From contig CACHJL010000013.1 of NCBI GenBank assembly GCA_902580135.1, forward strand, positions 1-34,288: 34,288 nt of DNA. The letters are read 5' to 3'. Shown piece after piece: positions 1-8,996 of this stretch. The notes beneath the pieces are model-generated. The model made no database searches, was not told the DNA's origin, and was given only the letters and a program-made list of their open reading frames with translations. Numbering within the stretch: the stretch's first letter is position 1; each line of letters starts with the position of its first letter. Both the position numbers and the translations under genes were made by a program. Source of the stretch: an uncultured Pelagibacteraceae bacterium (lineage in GTDB: Bacteria > Pseudomonadota > Alphaproteobacteria > Pelagibacterales > Pelagibacteraceae).

Positions 1-168
1 GTAACTCAAAAATTAACTGAAAAGTATGATGCTGTTAAGTTCGCCAAACTTGGATCGGAAATCATTGGAGGAAAGGGAGGCGGAGGAAGAAAAGACTTTG
101 CTCAAGCCGGTGGTCAGGATATATCTAAAATAGACGAAGCTTTAGAAAAAATTAAATCTTTAGTTTAA
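1..168 (+). CDS. alaS: Alanyl-tRNA synthetase, C-terminal end (partial)
   Basis: The open frame entering from the left edge encodes the last 55 residues of a protein and ends in TAA. The glycine-rich [16 protein letters not shown] segment followed by a short helix is the typical end of the DHHA1 domain of alanyl-tRNA synthetase, which charges tRNA-Ala in the cytoplasm. The rest of the gene lies outside the window. Its stop overlaps the 3' end of the oppositely oriented icd by 9 nt. The alaS-icd adjacency is known in SAR11 genomes, which supports the taxonomic guess. Confidence 0.93.
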   Translation, partial: VTQKLTEKYDAVKFAKLGSEIIGGKGGGGRKDFAQAGGQDISKIDEALEKIKSLV

Positions 169-1374
169 TTTTTTTAATAAATTACGGTCAATTTCATCTA
201 GAAATTGATTTGTCGTTAGGTATTTTGTAGAAGGTCCAACTAGTATAGCAAGATCTTTTGTCATTGATCCACTTTCTACACAATCAATACATACTGTTTC
301 TAAAGTATTAGAAAAATTTATTAACTCATTATTATTATCTAATTTCCCTCTATGTGATAGACCTCTTGTCCAAGCAAAAATTGAAGCGATAGGATTGGTC
401 GAAGTTTCTTTTCCTTGCTGATGCATTCTAAAGTGTCTTGTTACAGTTCCATGAGCAGCCTCAGCTTCCATTGTTCTGCCATCTGGTGCTAACAAAACAC
501 TAGTCATTAAGCCTAATGAACCATATCCTTGAGCCACTGTATCTGATTGTACATCACCATCATAGTTTTTGCATGCCCATATATACTTTCCACTCCATTT
601 CATTGCACAAGCAACCATATCATCAATTAATCTATGTTCATAAGTTAAGCTATTTTTTTGAAATTCAGTTTTAAATTCTTCTTCAAAAATTTTTTGGAAA
701 ATATCTTTGAATCTCCCATCGTACTTTTTTAAAATTGTATTTTTTGTAGACAGATAAACTGGCCATTTTTTTATCAAACCATAATTAAAACAAGACCTTG
801 CGAAGTCCTCAATAGATTTATCTAAATTATACATTGATAAAGCAATTCCAGGTCCTGGAAAATTAAATACTTCATAATTTTTTTCGTCTTTTCCATCTTC
901 GGAAGTCCATTTAATTTCAAGCTTACCTTTTCCAGGTACTAAAAAGTCAGTTGCTCTGTACTGATCTCCAAATGCATGTCTTCCAATAATCAATGGATCG
1001 GTCCAAGATGGAACTAATTTTGGAATATTTTTGCAAATAATAGGTTCTCTAAATACTGTCCCCCCGATAATATTTCTAATTGTTCCATTAGGAGATCTCC
1101 ACATTTTCTTTAAATTAAATTCTTTTACTCTTAATTCGTCAGCTGTTATTGTTGCACACTTAATACCAACTCCATTTTTTTTTATAGCTTTTGCACAATC
1201 TATTGTTATTTGATCATTTGTATCATCCCTGCTCTTCATGCTTAGATCATAATACTCAATACCTAAATCTACATAGGGAAGTATTAATTTGTTTTTAATG
1301 AAGTCCCATATGACTCTCGTCATTTCGTCTCCATCTAGCTCTACAATAGGGTTATTTACCTTAATTTTAGTCAT
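160..1374 (-). CDS. icd: NADP-dependent isocitrate dehydrogenase
   Basis: The 404-residue protein oxidises isocitrate to 2-oxoglutarate and CO2 in the TCA cycle, producing NADPH in the cytoplasm. It belongs to the homodimeric class shared with mitochondrial and eukaryotic enzymes: the N-terminus [13 protein letters not shown], the substrate loop [10 protein letters not shown], the segment [15 protein letters not shown] carrying the arginine equivalent to human IDH1 R132, and [10 protein letters not shown] near the C-terminus. Length is normal for the class. The ATG at 1374 fits the family start. The gene is transcribed away from psd, and its stop overlaps alaS in a convergent arrangement, so there is no space for a separate terminator. 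Confidence 0.96.
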   Translation of the reverse strand: MTKIKVNNPIVELDGDEMTRVIWDFIKNKLILPYVDLGIEYYDLSMKSRDDTNDQITIDCAKAIKKNGVGIKCATITADELRVKEFNLKKMWRSPNGTIRNIIGGTVFREPIICKNIPKLVPSWTDPLIIGRHAFGDQYRATDFLVPGKGKLEIKWTSEDGKDEKNYEVFNFPGPGIALSMYNLDKSIEDFARSCFNYGLIKKWPVYLSTKNTILKKYDGRFKDIFQKIFEEEFKTEFQKNSLTYEHRLIDDMVACAMKWSGKYIWACKNYDGDVQSDTVAQGYGSLGLMTSVLLAPDGRTMEAEAAHGTVTRHFRMHQQGKETSTNPIASIFAWTRGLSHRGKLDNNNELINFSNTLETVCIDCVESGSMTKDLAILVGPSTKYLTTNQFLDEIDRNLLKKLN

Positions 1375-1377
1375 TTA

Positions 1378-1407
1378 TTGACATATCTTAATAGTTGAAT
1401 TTATTCT
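1378..1407 (+). promoter_or_regulatory. Candidate sigma-70 promoter for the psd run
   Basis: A perfect TTGACA hexamer lies at 1378-1383, just outside the icd start codon. It is followed 18 nt later by TATTCT at 1402-1407, which matches 4 of 6 bases of the -10 consensus. It points toward psd, the first of eight same-strand genes. The background is AT-rich, so the weak -10 box is not strong evidence. This is an inference from the sequence alone. Confidence 0.35.
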
Positions 1408-1448
1408 TTTTGTATACATATTAACTCAAAATTAAAGGTTTGGCGATT

Positions 1449-2096
1449 ATGTTAGATAAAATTTTTCCAAAAATTCATAATGAAGGATACAAGTTTATTG
1501 TAATCTTTATCTTAGGTACAATCATACTGTACTTTATAAGTGGTTTTTTAGGATTTATTGGGCTGGTCCTAACAATCTGGTGTTACTATTTCTTTAGGGA
1601 TCCTGATAGAATTTCAATAGGTGACGAAAATTATCTTACAAGTCCCGCGGATGGATTAGTTTTGCAAGTTTTAGAGACAGATGGACCAAAAGAATTGGGT
1701 TTAGAAAGTAAAAAGTTTACAAAAGTTAGTATATTCATGAATGTTTTTGATTGTCATGTAAATAGATCACCATGTTCAGGAAAAATTTCTGAAATACTAT
1801 ACAAGCCAGGTAAATTTATTAATGCATCTTTAGACAAAGCAAGCGAAGATAATGAAAGAAATTATTATAAAATAAAAAATTCACACGGTGAAGATATAGT
1901 GGTAGTGCAAATCGCAGGGCTAGTAGCCAGAAGAATAGTGACAGAAACATCGGTTGATGAAGAATTGCAGCAAGGAAAAAGAATAGGAATGATAAGATTT
2001 GGTAGTAGAGCTGATTTGTATTTTGAAAATTACCAACCACTTGTAAAAGTTAATCAAAAAGCTATCGCTGGAGAAACTTTGATAGCAAAAAGATAG
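1449..2096 (+). CDS. psd: Phosphatidylserine decarboxylase (short type)
   Basis: This enzyme converts phosphatidylserine to phosphatidylethanolamine at the inner membrane. The protein has N-terminal membrane segments (about residues 15-50), the motif SPADGLV, the FMNVFDCHVNRSP block and the self-cleavage site RFGSRADLYF, where the Ser becomes the pyruvoyl group. At about 215 residues it matches the short rhizobial-type Psd rather than the longer E. coli enzyme. I chose the ATG at 1449 over the in-frame TTG at 1440, because an AAAGG at 1434-1438 sits 10 nt before the ATG and only 1 nt before the TTG. It directly precedes pssA, the preceding step in the pathway. Confidence 0.95.
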   Translation: MLDKIFPKIHNEGYKFIVIFILGTIILYFISGFLGFIGLVLTIWCYYFFRDPDRISIGDENYLTSPADGLVLQVLETDGPKELGLESKKFTKVSIFMNVFDCHVNRSPCSGKISEILYKPGKFINASLDKASEDNERNYYKIKNSHGEDIVVVQIAGLVARRIVTETSVDEELQQGKRIGMIRFGSRADLYFENYQPLVKVNQKAIAGETLIAKR

Positions 2097-2100
2097 CTGT

Positions 2101-2895
2101 ATGGAACAACCTAAAAATAATATTAAATTAGTATCTAAAAAAAATTCAAGAGTAATACTTCCAAACATATTAACTTTAATTGGAGTATGCATTGGATTAA
2201 CATCAATTAAATTCTCTTTTGACGGAAACTTTCAACTAGCTATTATAGCTGTCATAGTAGCTGGAGTTATAGATGGATTAGATGGAAGAATAGCAAGATT
2301 AATAAAAGGAACTTCTAAAGTTGGTAAAGAATTAGATTCTTTAACAGATGTTATAAGTTTTGGAGTTGCACCTGCTTTTATAATGTATTTTTGGACTTTA
2401 TCAGAGCTGGGAAGATTAGGATGGCTAATATCTCTAATTTATGTGATTTGTGTAGCTTTAAGACTTGCAAGATTTAATGTTAATTCAGAAGCAGAACCTT
2501 CTTGGAAAGATAATTTTTTCGAAGGAATTCCTTCTCCAGCAGGTGGAGTTTTAGTTCTTATGCCATTGATATATAGTTTTAGCGAAATTCAATTCTTCAT
2601 TCCAAATTATAAAATTATAGTGTCAATTTTATTTATAGTTATTTCAATTCTATTAATAAGTAAATTGCCTACATATTCATTAAAAAAAATTGTTGTTCCA
2701 AGAAGTGCAACAATTTTTTTACTACTAATTGTAGTTTTATATTTTGGATTACTTTTAATTTACACATTTAATACGTTGATAATTTCTGGAGTACTTTACT
2801 TATTAATGATACCAATTAGTGCATTACATTATTTTAAAATTAGTAAAAATCATAATAATGTTGAAAATATTGACCATCATGAAGATGTTCTATAA
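2101..2895 (+). CDS. pssA: CDP-diacylglycerol-serine O-phosphatidyltransferase
   Basis: The product makes phosphatidylserine from CDP-diacylglycerol and serine and supplies the substrate of Psd, encoded 4 nt upstream. It carries the CDP-alcohol phosphatidyltransferase signature: DGLDGRIARL, then Gly about eight residues on, then ELDSLTD, giving the aspartates that bind the metal. Several hydrophobic segments run through the 264 residues, as expected for an integral inner-membrane enzyme of the PssA/type II family. The C-terminus ends in a polar His-rich tail (HNNVENIDHHEDVL). The stop codon abuts the ATG of the next gene, indicating cotranscription. Confidence 0.95.
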   Translation: MEQPKNNIKLVSKKNSRVILPNILTLIGVCIGLTSIKFSFDGNFQLAIIAVIVAGVIDGLDGRIARLIKGTSKVGKELDSLTDVISFGVAPAFIMYFWTLSELGRLGWLISLIYVICVALRLARFNVNSEAEPSWKDNFFEGIPSPAGGVLVLMPLIYSFSEIQFFIPNYKIIVSILFIVISILLISKLPTYSLKKIVVPRSATIFLLLIVVLYFGLLLIYTFNTLIISGVLYLLMIPISALHYFKISKNHNNVENIDHHEDVL

Positions 2896-3795
2896 ATGAA
2901 AGAAAATGTAATTATTTCATTAGCAGACTCTAATTATTTTGAATTGTTAAATGAATTAGTTGATTCAATAAAAAGATTTGATCAGAGCAAAGAATTAGCA
3001 ATATGTATTATGGATGCTGGATTAGCAAAGGATCAAATAGAAGTTCTTGAAAAAAAAGTAGATCAAATAAAAAAAGCAGAATGGGATATAGAAGTATCAG
3101 ATAGCAGAATTAAAGGAAGGGAATGGTTAAAAAGTCAAGTTTCAAGAGCTTTTTTGCCAAAATATTTTCCAGGATTTAAAAAATATATTTGGATAGATGC
3201 CGATGCATGGATTAATTCATGGTATGCAATTGAACTATATTTAAAAGGATGCGAAAATAATAAATTAGCTATATCCACATCTGCAGATAGATCATATGGA
3301 AGAGTATTAAGAGCTGAATGGATTTTTGGTGGTTTTGCCAGAATTAAATCTCAAAATTATAAACATGCTAAATCTTCAGGATTTTCAGAAAAAATAGCGA
3401 GGGAAGTGGCTCTCAAACCCCATTTAAATATCGGTGTATTTTCATTAGAAGAAAGCGCACCTCACTGGGAAGTTTGGCAAAAAAATTTAAAAAAAGCGTT
3501 ATCTTCAGGAAGAATCTGGGGATCAGAACAAATTGCAATGAATATTACAATTTATTCAGACAATCTTGATGTAGAGATATTGCCTGCTTATTGCAACTGG
3601 ACATTAATTGATGCAATAAAATTTGATAAAAACAATAATACTTTTGTGGAACCGTATTTACCTAATCACGAAATAGGAATAATACATTTTGCAGGAAAAA
3701 ATAATGATCGAATTCGAAATGATAAGAACTTTATTTCAAAAATCAAAACATTAGATGGAGATATTGTAAATAAAAGCCTAAGATTTAGGAATTAA
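2896..3795 (+). CDS. GT8-like glycosyltransferase, unknown acceptor
   Basis: This is a 299-residue cytosolic protein without signal peptide or obvious membrane segment. I assign it to the GT-A/glycosyltransferase family 8-like fold from the YIWIDADAWI motif near residue 100, which holds the DxD metal and nucleotide-sugar site, the GSEQIAMN segment, and a late HFAGK motif similar to the HxxGxxK end of GT8 enzymes. The acceptor and sugar cannot be read from the sequence. Its ATG follows the pssA stop without a gap, which ties it to the phospholipid genes and makes a glycolipid or surface role possible, but that is inference. It could instead be a stand-alone sugar transferase carried in a housekeeping operon. 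Confidence 0.7.
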   Translation: MKENVIISLADSNYFELLNELVDSIKRFDQSKELAICIMDAGLAKDQIEVLEKKVDQIKKAEWDIEVSDSRIKGREWLKSQVSRAFLPKYFPGFKKYIWIDADAWINSWYAIELYLKGCENNKLAISTSADRSYGRVLRAEWIFGGFARIKSQNYKHAKSSGFSEKIAREVALKPHLNIGVFSLEESAPHWEVWQKNLKKALSSGRIWGSEQIAMNITIYSDNLDVEILPAYCNWTLIDAIKFDKNNNTFVEPYLPNHEIGIIHFAGKNNDRIRNDKNFISKIKTLDGDIVNKSLRFRN

Positions 3796-4407
3796 TTGAA
3801 AAAGAATAAATTCTCAAAAAATTGGATCATCAAACAAAAAAGAGATGTTTACGTTAAGCAATCTAAGATCGAGGGCTACAGATCTAGAGCTGTATATAAA
3901 TTACAAGAAATAAATGAGAAATTTAAAATTCTAAAAAACGGTATTCAACTTGTTGATCTAGGTGCGGCACCTGGTAGCTGGTCACAGTTTGTGGTTAAAA
4001 ATTTTAAAAACACAAAAATAGTCCTTATAGACCTTAAAGAAATCGAAAAAATAAATGATACACATCAAATAGTAGGTGATTTTACAGACGAAAATCAAAA
4101 AAAAAATATTATGGATTATTTTGATGGTAAAATTGACGCTGTCATTTCTGACATGGCAGTTAATACAACAGGTAACAAAAGCATAGATTCCATTGTTACT
4201 GGAGAATTAAGTGTTGAAGCATTAAACTTTTCAACTGATATTCTCAAAAAACAAGGATGTTTTGTATCAAAAATATTTATGGGACCATCATTTAATGAGA
4301 TTATTACTATAGCAAAAAAAAAATTTAAACAGGTAAATGTGTTTAAGCCTCCTGCAAGCAGAAAAGACTCAAAAGAAAGTTTTATAATTTGCAAACAATT
4401 AAGATAG
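3796..4407 (+). CDS. rlmE: 23S rRNA 2'-O-ribose methyltransferase RlmE (FtsJ)
   Basis: The enzyme methylates the 2'-O of U2552 (E. coli numbering) of 23S rRNA during assembly of the large ribosomal subunit, using S-adenosylmethionine. The SAM motif VDLGAAPGSW is at residues 53-62, and the catalytic tetrad reads K35, D119, K159 and E194, which lines up with K38-D124-K164-E199 of E. coli. Length (203) is normal. The start is a TTG immediately after the glycosyltransferase stop, and no nearby ATG keeps the conserved N-terminal region, so the TTG start with translational coupling is likely. Confidence 0.95.
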   Translation: MKKNKFSKNWIIKQKRDVYVKQSKIEGYRSRAVYKLQEINEKFKILKNGIQLVDLGAAPGSWSQFVVKNFKNTKIVLIDLKEIEKINDTHQIVGDFTDENQKKNIMDYFDGKIDAVISDMAVNTTGNKSIDSIVTGELSVEALNFSTDILKKQGCFVSKIFMGPSFNEIITIAKKKFKQVNVFKPPASRKDSKESFIICKQLR

Positions 4408-4446
4408 TTACTCTTTATTTTTCTGAAGAATCATTTATATAAGGAC

Positions 4447-5511
4447 ATGGATCCCATCAAAGAAGCCTTAACTTTTGACGACGTAACATTAGCCCCAAAT
4501 TATTCTGAAATATTACCTTCAGAAACTAATACATCTACAAAGTTATCAAAAAATCTAAAACTAAAAATACCACTAATATCATCGGCCATGGATACTGTTA
4601 CTGAAGGAAGAATGGCAATCTCTATTGCAGAAAAAGGTGGAATAGGAGTAATCCACAGAAACTTGAGTATTAAAAAACAAATTGATGAAATCCGAAAAGT
4701 AAAAAATAAAAAATTTTTAGTAGGAGCTGCAGTTGGGGCAAGTTTAGAAGAACATAAGAGAGCCGAAAGAATACTCAAGGAAAATTTAGATTTAATTGTA
4801 GTTGATACTGCTCACGGACATACAAAAAAAGTGTCAGATATAATTAAAAAGATAATAAAAATTAAACCAAAAAAGACTACGTTATGTGCCGGTAATATAG
4901 CAACAGCAGAAGCTGCAAAATTCTTAATTAAACTTGGTGTCGATATTATTAAGGTAGGTATTGGACCTGGATCAATTTGTACAACAAGATTAGTTGCGGG
5001 TATTGGTGTTCCACAATTAAGTGCCATAATAAATGTTAAGAAAGGTATAGGAAACAGTAAAACATCAATAATTGCTGACGGTGGGATAAAATTTTCAGGG
5101 GATATTGCTAAAGCTCTAGCGGCCGGAGCTGATGCAGTGATGATAGGTTCATTATTTGCAGGAACAGATCAAGCTCCTGGAAAAATTATAAAAAAAAATG
5201 GAAAACTTTTTAAAAGTTTTAGAGGCATGGGATCAATAGGCGCTATGAACAAGGGTTCAGCAGATAGATATTTTCAAATTAAACAAAAAAATACATCTAA
5301 ATATGTACCAGAAGGTGTTGAAGGATATGTAAAATATAAAGGAAAGATAGATAATATAATTTTTCAATTAGTTGGGGGTTTGAAATCGTCCATGGGATAT
5401 CTTGGAACAAAAAAAGTAATTGATTTAAGAAAAAAGCCTAAATTTTTTAAAATCACAAAGGCTGGTTTTTACGAAAGTATGGTACATAATATAGATGAAG
5501 TAAAAAAATAA
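4447..5511 (+). CDS. guaB: IMP dehydrogenase lacking the CBS (Bateman) domains
   Basis: It catalyses NAD-dependent oxidation of IMP to XMP, the first step toward GMP. The (beta/alpha)8 core is complete: DDVTLAP at the start, IPLISSAMDTVTE, the catalytic loop GIGPGSICTT with Cys178, DGGIKFSGDIAKALAAGA, and the flap Arg274-Tyr275 in SADRYFQ. At 354 residues it is about 130 shorter than usual. The CBS pair normally inserted between the IHRNL and LVGAAVG motifs is replaced by a short linker around residues 75-91. The AAGGA at 4441-4445 is only 1 nt from the ATG, but the conserved N-terminus fixes this start. guaA follows after one small gene. Confidence 0.96.
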   Translation: MDPIKEALTFDDVTLAPNYSEILPSETNTSTKLSKNLKLKIPLISSAMDTVTEGRMAISIAEKGGIGVIHRNLSIKKQIDEIRKVKNKKFLVGAAVGASLEEHKRAERILKENLDLIVVDTAHGHTKKVSDIIKKIIKIKPKKTTLCAGNIATAEAAKFLIKLGVDIIKVGIGPGSICTTRLVAGIGVPQLSAIINVKKGIGNSKTSIIADGGIKFSGDIAKALAAGADAVMIGSLFAGTDQAPGKIIKKNGKLFKSFRGMGSIGAMNKGSADRYFQIKQKNTSKYVPEGVEGYVKYKGKIDNIIFQLVGGLKSSMGYLGTKKVIDLRKKPKFFKITKAGFYESMVHNIDEVKK

Positions 5512-5513
5512 TT

Positions 5514-5942
5514 ATGAAACAAATTATTACAATTATTATATTTTTTGGATTAATAACATCATCTTTTGCTGAAAAAAAAAGTTTTTTTGATGAAGCAAAA
5601 ATTTTATTTGAAGAAGAAAAATACGAAGAATCAAAATTTTTATTTCAAAGAAATATTGTTTATAATCCAAAAAGTGCAGCATCATATCTTTACTTAGCAA
5701 AAATTTTTAATTTAGAAGAAAATAAAACAGAGCAAGAAAAAAACATAAATGCTACTTTGCTTCTAGATCCAAAAAATGAAGAAGCAATGTACATATTAAT
5801 AGATATTGAGCTTAAAAGATCAAATTTTTCAAAGGCCGAAGAGTTAAAGAAAGATTTTAAAATTATTTGTTCAACAATGTGCAAAAAATTGACATCAATT
5901 AACAGTCGTCTTAAAGAATTTGAAAATAAAGATGCGTCTTGA
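5514..5942 (+). CDS. Secreted TPR-type repeat protein
   Basis: The 142-residue product begins with a clear Sec signal peptide ([19 protein letters not shown], cleavage probably after SFA at residue 19). The mature part is helical. It contains TPR-like units, for example [20 protein letters not shown] and the segment around [20 protein letters not shown], and it has two Cys near the C-terminus (CSTMC). The family suggests protein-protein contacts in the periplasm, but partners are unknown. It sits between guaB and guaA, starts 2 nt after the guaB stop, and overlaps the guaA start by 11 nt. The position may therefore reflect gene packing rather than a role in purine synthesis. Confidence 0.75.
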   Translation: MKQIITIIIFFGLITSSFAEKKSFFDEAKILFEEEKYEESKFLFQRNIVYNPKSAASYLYLAKIFNLEENKTEQEKNINATLLLDPKNEEAMYILIDIELKRSNFSKAEELKKDFKIICSTMCKKLTSINSRLKEFENKDAS

Positions 5943-7494
5943 AGATAGTCTTCAAAAAATCAAAATTATTGATTTTGGATCTCAATTTACACAGCTTATT
6001 GCAAGAAAAATAAGAGAGATAGGAATTTATTGTGAAATAATTAGTCATAATAAAATTAACAAAAATTATAAATTAGAAAGAAATGTTAAAGGTTTAATTT
6101 TATCTGGAGGACCTTTAAATGTATATCAAAGCAATAAAATAAAATTTAATAAAAATATTTTATTTGCAAATATTCCTGTACTTGGAATATGTTTTGGACA
6201 TCAAATTATTTCAAAAGAAATGGGAGGCAAAGTTAAACAATCAAAATCAAGGGAATTTGGTCTAGCAAAAGTTATTAAAATTAATAATAGTATTTTAACT
6301 AAAAATTTTTTTTCAAACAATATAAATAATGTATGGATGAGTCACGCAGATGAGGTAATTAAGCTACCCAAGAACTTTAAAGTAATTGCAAAAACAAATA
6401 ACTCTAAATTATGTATAATTGAAAATTCTAAAGATAAATTATATGGAATTCAATTTCATCCCGAAGTAACCCATACAAATAGAGGCAAAATAATACTAAA
6501 AAATTTTGTATTTGATATCTGTAAGATTAAAAAGAACTGGTCACCTAAAGATCAGAAAGCAAAATTGATTAAAGAAGTTAGAAATAAAGTCGGAAATTCA
6601 AAAGTAATTTGTGCTTTATCAGGTGGAGTAGATAGCAGCGTAGTCGCGAAGCTATTATCAAATGGAATAGGTAAAAACTTGACTTGTATTTTTGTTAATA
6701 CTGGTTTGTTAAGAAAAGATGAGGAAAATCAAGTAGTAATTACTTTTAAGAAAAAATTTAAGATTAATTTAATATATGTAAATGCTGAAAAACAATTTTT
6801 GTCTAAGCTAAAAAATATTTCTGACCCAGAAAAAAAAAGAAAAATTATAGGAAATTTATTTATTAAAATTTTTGAAAAATACGCAAAAAAAATAAAAAAC
6901 GTGAGATTCCTCGCGCAAGGAACATTGTATCCCGATCTTATAGAAAGCAAGTCAGTTACAGGAAGTCAAACTTCTAAAATTAAATCACACCATAATGTCG
7001 GTGGTCTTCCAAAAAAAATGAATTTAAAATTATTAGAGCCACTTAAATACCTTTTTAAAGATGAAGTAAGAAAACTTGGCTTAGAGTTAAATTTAAATAA
7101 AGATATTATATCAAGACACCCTTTTCCTGGACCGGGCCTTGCAATTAGAATGCCAGGCACAATAACAAAAGAAAAAATTAAAATACTAAAAGAAGCTGAC
7201 TATTATTTCATTAAAGCTCTAAAAGATAACAATTTATATCATAAAATTTGGCAAGCATATGCTGCTTTATTGCCAGTAAAGACAGTCGGTGTTATGGGGG
7301 ATAATAGAACTTATGAGTATTTATGTTTGTTAAGAGCAATAACTTCTGAAGACGGTATGACAGCAGATTTTTTTGAATTTAAAAAATCTTTTATGCAGTT
7401 TGTATCAAATCAAATTATAAATAATATCAGAGGTATAAATAGGGTAGTTTATGATATTACATCAAAACCACCAAGTACAATTGAATTAGAATAA
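5932..7494 (+). CDS. guaA: GMP synthase (glutamine-hydrolysing)
   Basis: The two-domain enzyme converts XMP to GMP using glutamine and ATP. The N-terminal class I glutamine amidotransferase has the nucleophile in LGICFGHQ (Cys87) and the His-Glu pair in [10 protein letters not shown]. The ATP pyrophosphatase domain shows the PP-loop LSGGVDSS, and the dimerisation domain ends in the family tail [10 protein letters not shown]. The length from the ATG at 5932 is 520 residues, near the E. coli 525. An in-frame TTG at 5920 would add four residues, but the ATG is preferred. The start lies inside the end of the upstream TPR gene. Confidence 0.97.
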   Translation: MRLEDSLQKIKIIDFGSQFTQLIARKIREIGIYCEIISHNKINKNYKLERNVKGLILSGGPLNVYQSNKIKFNKNILFANIPVLGICFGHQIISKEMGGKVKQSKSREFGLAKVIKINNSILTKNFFSNNINNVWMSHADEVIKLPKNFKVIAKTNNSKLCIIENSKDKLYGIQFHPEVTHTNRGKIILKNFVFDICKIKKNWSPKDQKAKLIKEVRNKVGNSKVICALSGGVDSSVVAKLLSNGIGKNLTCIFVNTGLLRKDEENQVVITFKKKFKINLIYVNAEKQFLSKLKNISDPEKKRKIIGNLFIKIFEKYAKKIKNVRFLAQGTLYPDLIESKSVTGSQTSKIKSHHNVGGLPKKMNLKLLEPLKYLFKDEVRKLGLELNLNKDIISRHPFPGPGLAIRMPGTITKEKIKILKEADYYFIKALKDNNLYHKIWQAYAALLPVKTVGVMGDNRTYEYLCLLRAITSEDGMTADFFEFKKSFMQFVSNQIINNIRGINRVVYDITSKPPSTIELE

Positions 7495-7498
7495 TATA

Positions 7499-8275
7499 AT
7501 GGTTTCAAAAATTAATAAAATTATATCTAAAAAAAATAATTCTAAAATTGTTTGTCTTACCGCTTACTCAAAAAATATTGCTCAGGCAATAGATAAACAC
7601 ACAGACATAATTTTAGTAGGAGATTCACTTGGATCTACATTATACAATTTTAAATCAACAAGAAGTGTGACCTTAGAAATGATGATAAAGCATTCTCAAA
7701 GTGTACGCCAAGGTATTTCTAATAGCCTGATGGTAGTTGATATGCCTTATAATACATACAATAATACTTCTCAGGCGCTTAAAAATTGTAAAAAAATTAT
7801 GAAATTGACAAAATGTGATGCTATTAAAATTGAAGGAGGGCAAAAGATAATTAAAATTATTGAAAAATTAATTAAAAACAACATTCCTGTAATGGGACAT
7901 GTTGGAATATTACCTCAAACTACACGAGGCAAATTTAAATCTAAAGGTAAATCCACTAAACAGAGAAATCAAATAATCAGAGACTGTAAACTCATAGAAA
8001 ATGCAGGTGCTTTTTCAATAGTTCTAGAATGTGTTCAAAGAAAATTGGCTAAGGAGATTAGCAATTCAATAAAAATACCTACTATTGGAATTGGATCTTC
8101 TAATAATTGTGATGGTCAAATTTTAGTAACAGATGATGTTTTAGGTTTCACTGATTCTAAAATGAAGTTTGTAAAAAAATTTATTGATTTAAAAAAAAGT
8201 ATAACTAATGCAGCAAAAAAATTTAATAAAGAGGTAAAATCTAAAAAATTTCCTACAAAAAAACACTCATACTAA
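7499..8275 (+). CDS. panB: 3-methyl-2-oxobutanoate hydroxymethyltransferase
   Basis: This 258-residue enzyme adds a hydroxymethyl group from methylene-tetrahydrofolate to 2-oxoisovalerate, giving ketopantoate for pantothenate and CoA. Visible family blocks are VCLTAYS at the start, the metal-binding LVGDSLG, MVVDMPY, DAIKIEGG, VMGHVGILPQT and IPTIGIGSS with GQILVTDD. The length is typical. The start is 4 nt after guaA. No panC is in the window. The stop overlaps the stop of the opposing terC-like gene through a CTAA tetranucleotide. Confidence 0.96.
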   Translation: MVSKINKIISKKNNSKIVCLTAYSKNIAQAIDKHTDIILVGDSLGSTLYNFKSTRSVTLEMMIKHSQSVRQGISNSLMVVDMPYNTYNNTSQALKNCKKIMKLTKCDAIKIEGGQKIIKIIEKLIKNNIPVMGHVGILPQTTRGKFKSKGKSTKQRNQIIRDCKLIENAGAFSIVLECVQRKLAKEISNSIKIPTIGIGSSNNCDGQILVTDDVLGFTDSKMKFVKKFIDLKKSITNAAKKFNKEVKSKKFPTKKHSY

Positions 8276-8883
8276 AAATATTTAATATAACTCTCATTAA
8301 TATTTAAAATTTCTAAATCTACTAATCCACCTATTACCAGTTGAAGACCAACAATTAAAATGAACACTAAACCAACATAGGCTATCCAAATATGATTTTG
8401 AATATAGTTCGCCATATATGTAGCTAAAGCGCCAGTTAGAACAACTGATAACATAAGTCCAAATATCATAAATCCAAAATATCCTTTGGCAGCAGCAACC
8501 ACACCAATTACATTATCAAAACTAATCATGATATCTGCAAATAAAACTTTTCCAATACTGTTAATGAAAGAAGGTTCTTTACCTTTTTTTGTAAAAGATT
8601 TTGCTTTTTTGATATCTAATAAATCTTTCCTTAAATCATTTACAATCCAAATCAACAATAGACCACCCAAAATTTTTATGAAGTAAAATTCAAATAAAAC
8701 AGTTGCAAAAATTGCAAAAAAGATTTTAAAAACAAAAGCTCCAATTACACCCCAAAGAATTATTTGTTTTCTATTTTTGGGAACAAAATTTGAAGCAATA
8801 GATCCAACTATCACAGCATTATCTGCTGTTAAAATAATAGTGATAAAAATAATGTTAGTTAAAATAATAAGTTCTTCGATCAA
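8272..8883 (-). CDS. TerC family integral membrane protein
   Basis: The 203-residue protein has about six or seven hydrophobic helices. It carries TerC family features: an early membrane segment with LTADNAVIVGSIA and a second acidic site ADIMISFDNVIGVVAAAKG. The paired Asp-Asn motifs in two similar halves are typical and may bind metal. Related proteins (YjbE/YkoY/Alx groups) are linked to manganese or other metal export during protein secretion. Here the substrate is unknown. It is a single gene divergent from dctP with 113 nt between them, and its 3' end overlaps panB. Confidence 0.85.
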   Translation of the reverse strand: MIEELIILTNIIFITIILTADNAVIVGSIASNFVPKNRKQIILWGVIGAFVFKIFFAIFATVLFEFYFIKILGGLLLIWIVNDLRKDLLDIKKAKSFTKKGKEPSFINSIGKVLFADIMISFDNVIGVVAAAKGYFGFMIFGLMLSVVLTGALATYMANYIQNHIWIAYVGLVFILIVGLQLVIGGLVDLEILNINESYIKYF

Positions 8884-8996
8884 GATATGATTATAATAGT
8901 AATTTTTCTCAATTTTTCAATATTAACCCTAAAATTTTTTATTGATTTAACTAAAAATTAATAATCAGATAGCAATTATAAAAAAATGGAGGAAGA

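Noticed and set aside
8884..8996. A riboswitch or structured leader in the 113-nt gap upstream of dctP.
   Set aside because: Only AT-only weak stems can be drawn. A TATAAT at 8892-8897 exists without a convincing -35 box. Nothing beyond the strong Shine-Dalgarno is supported.
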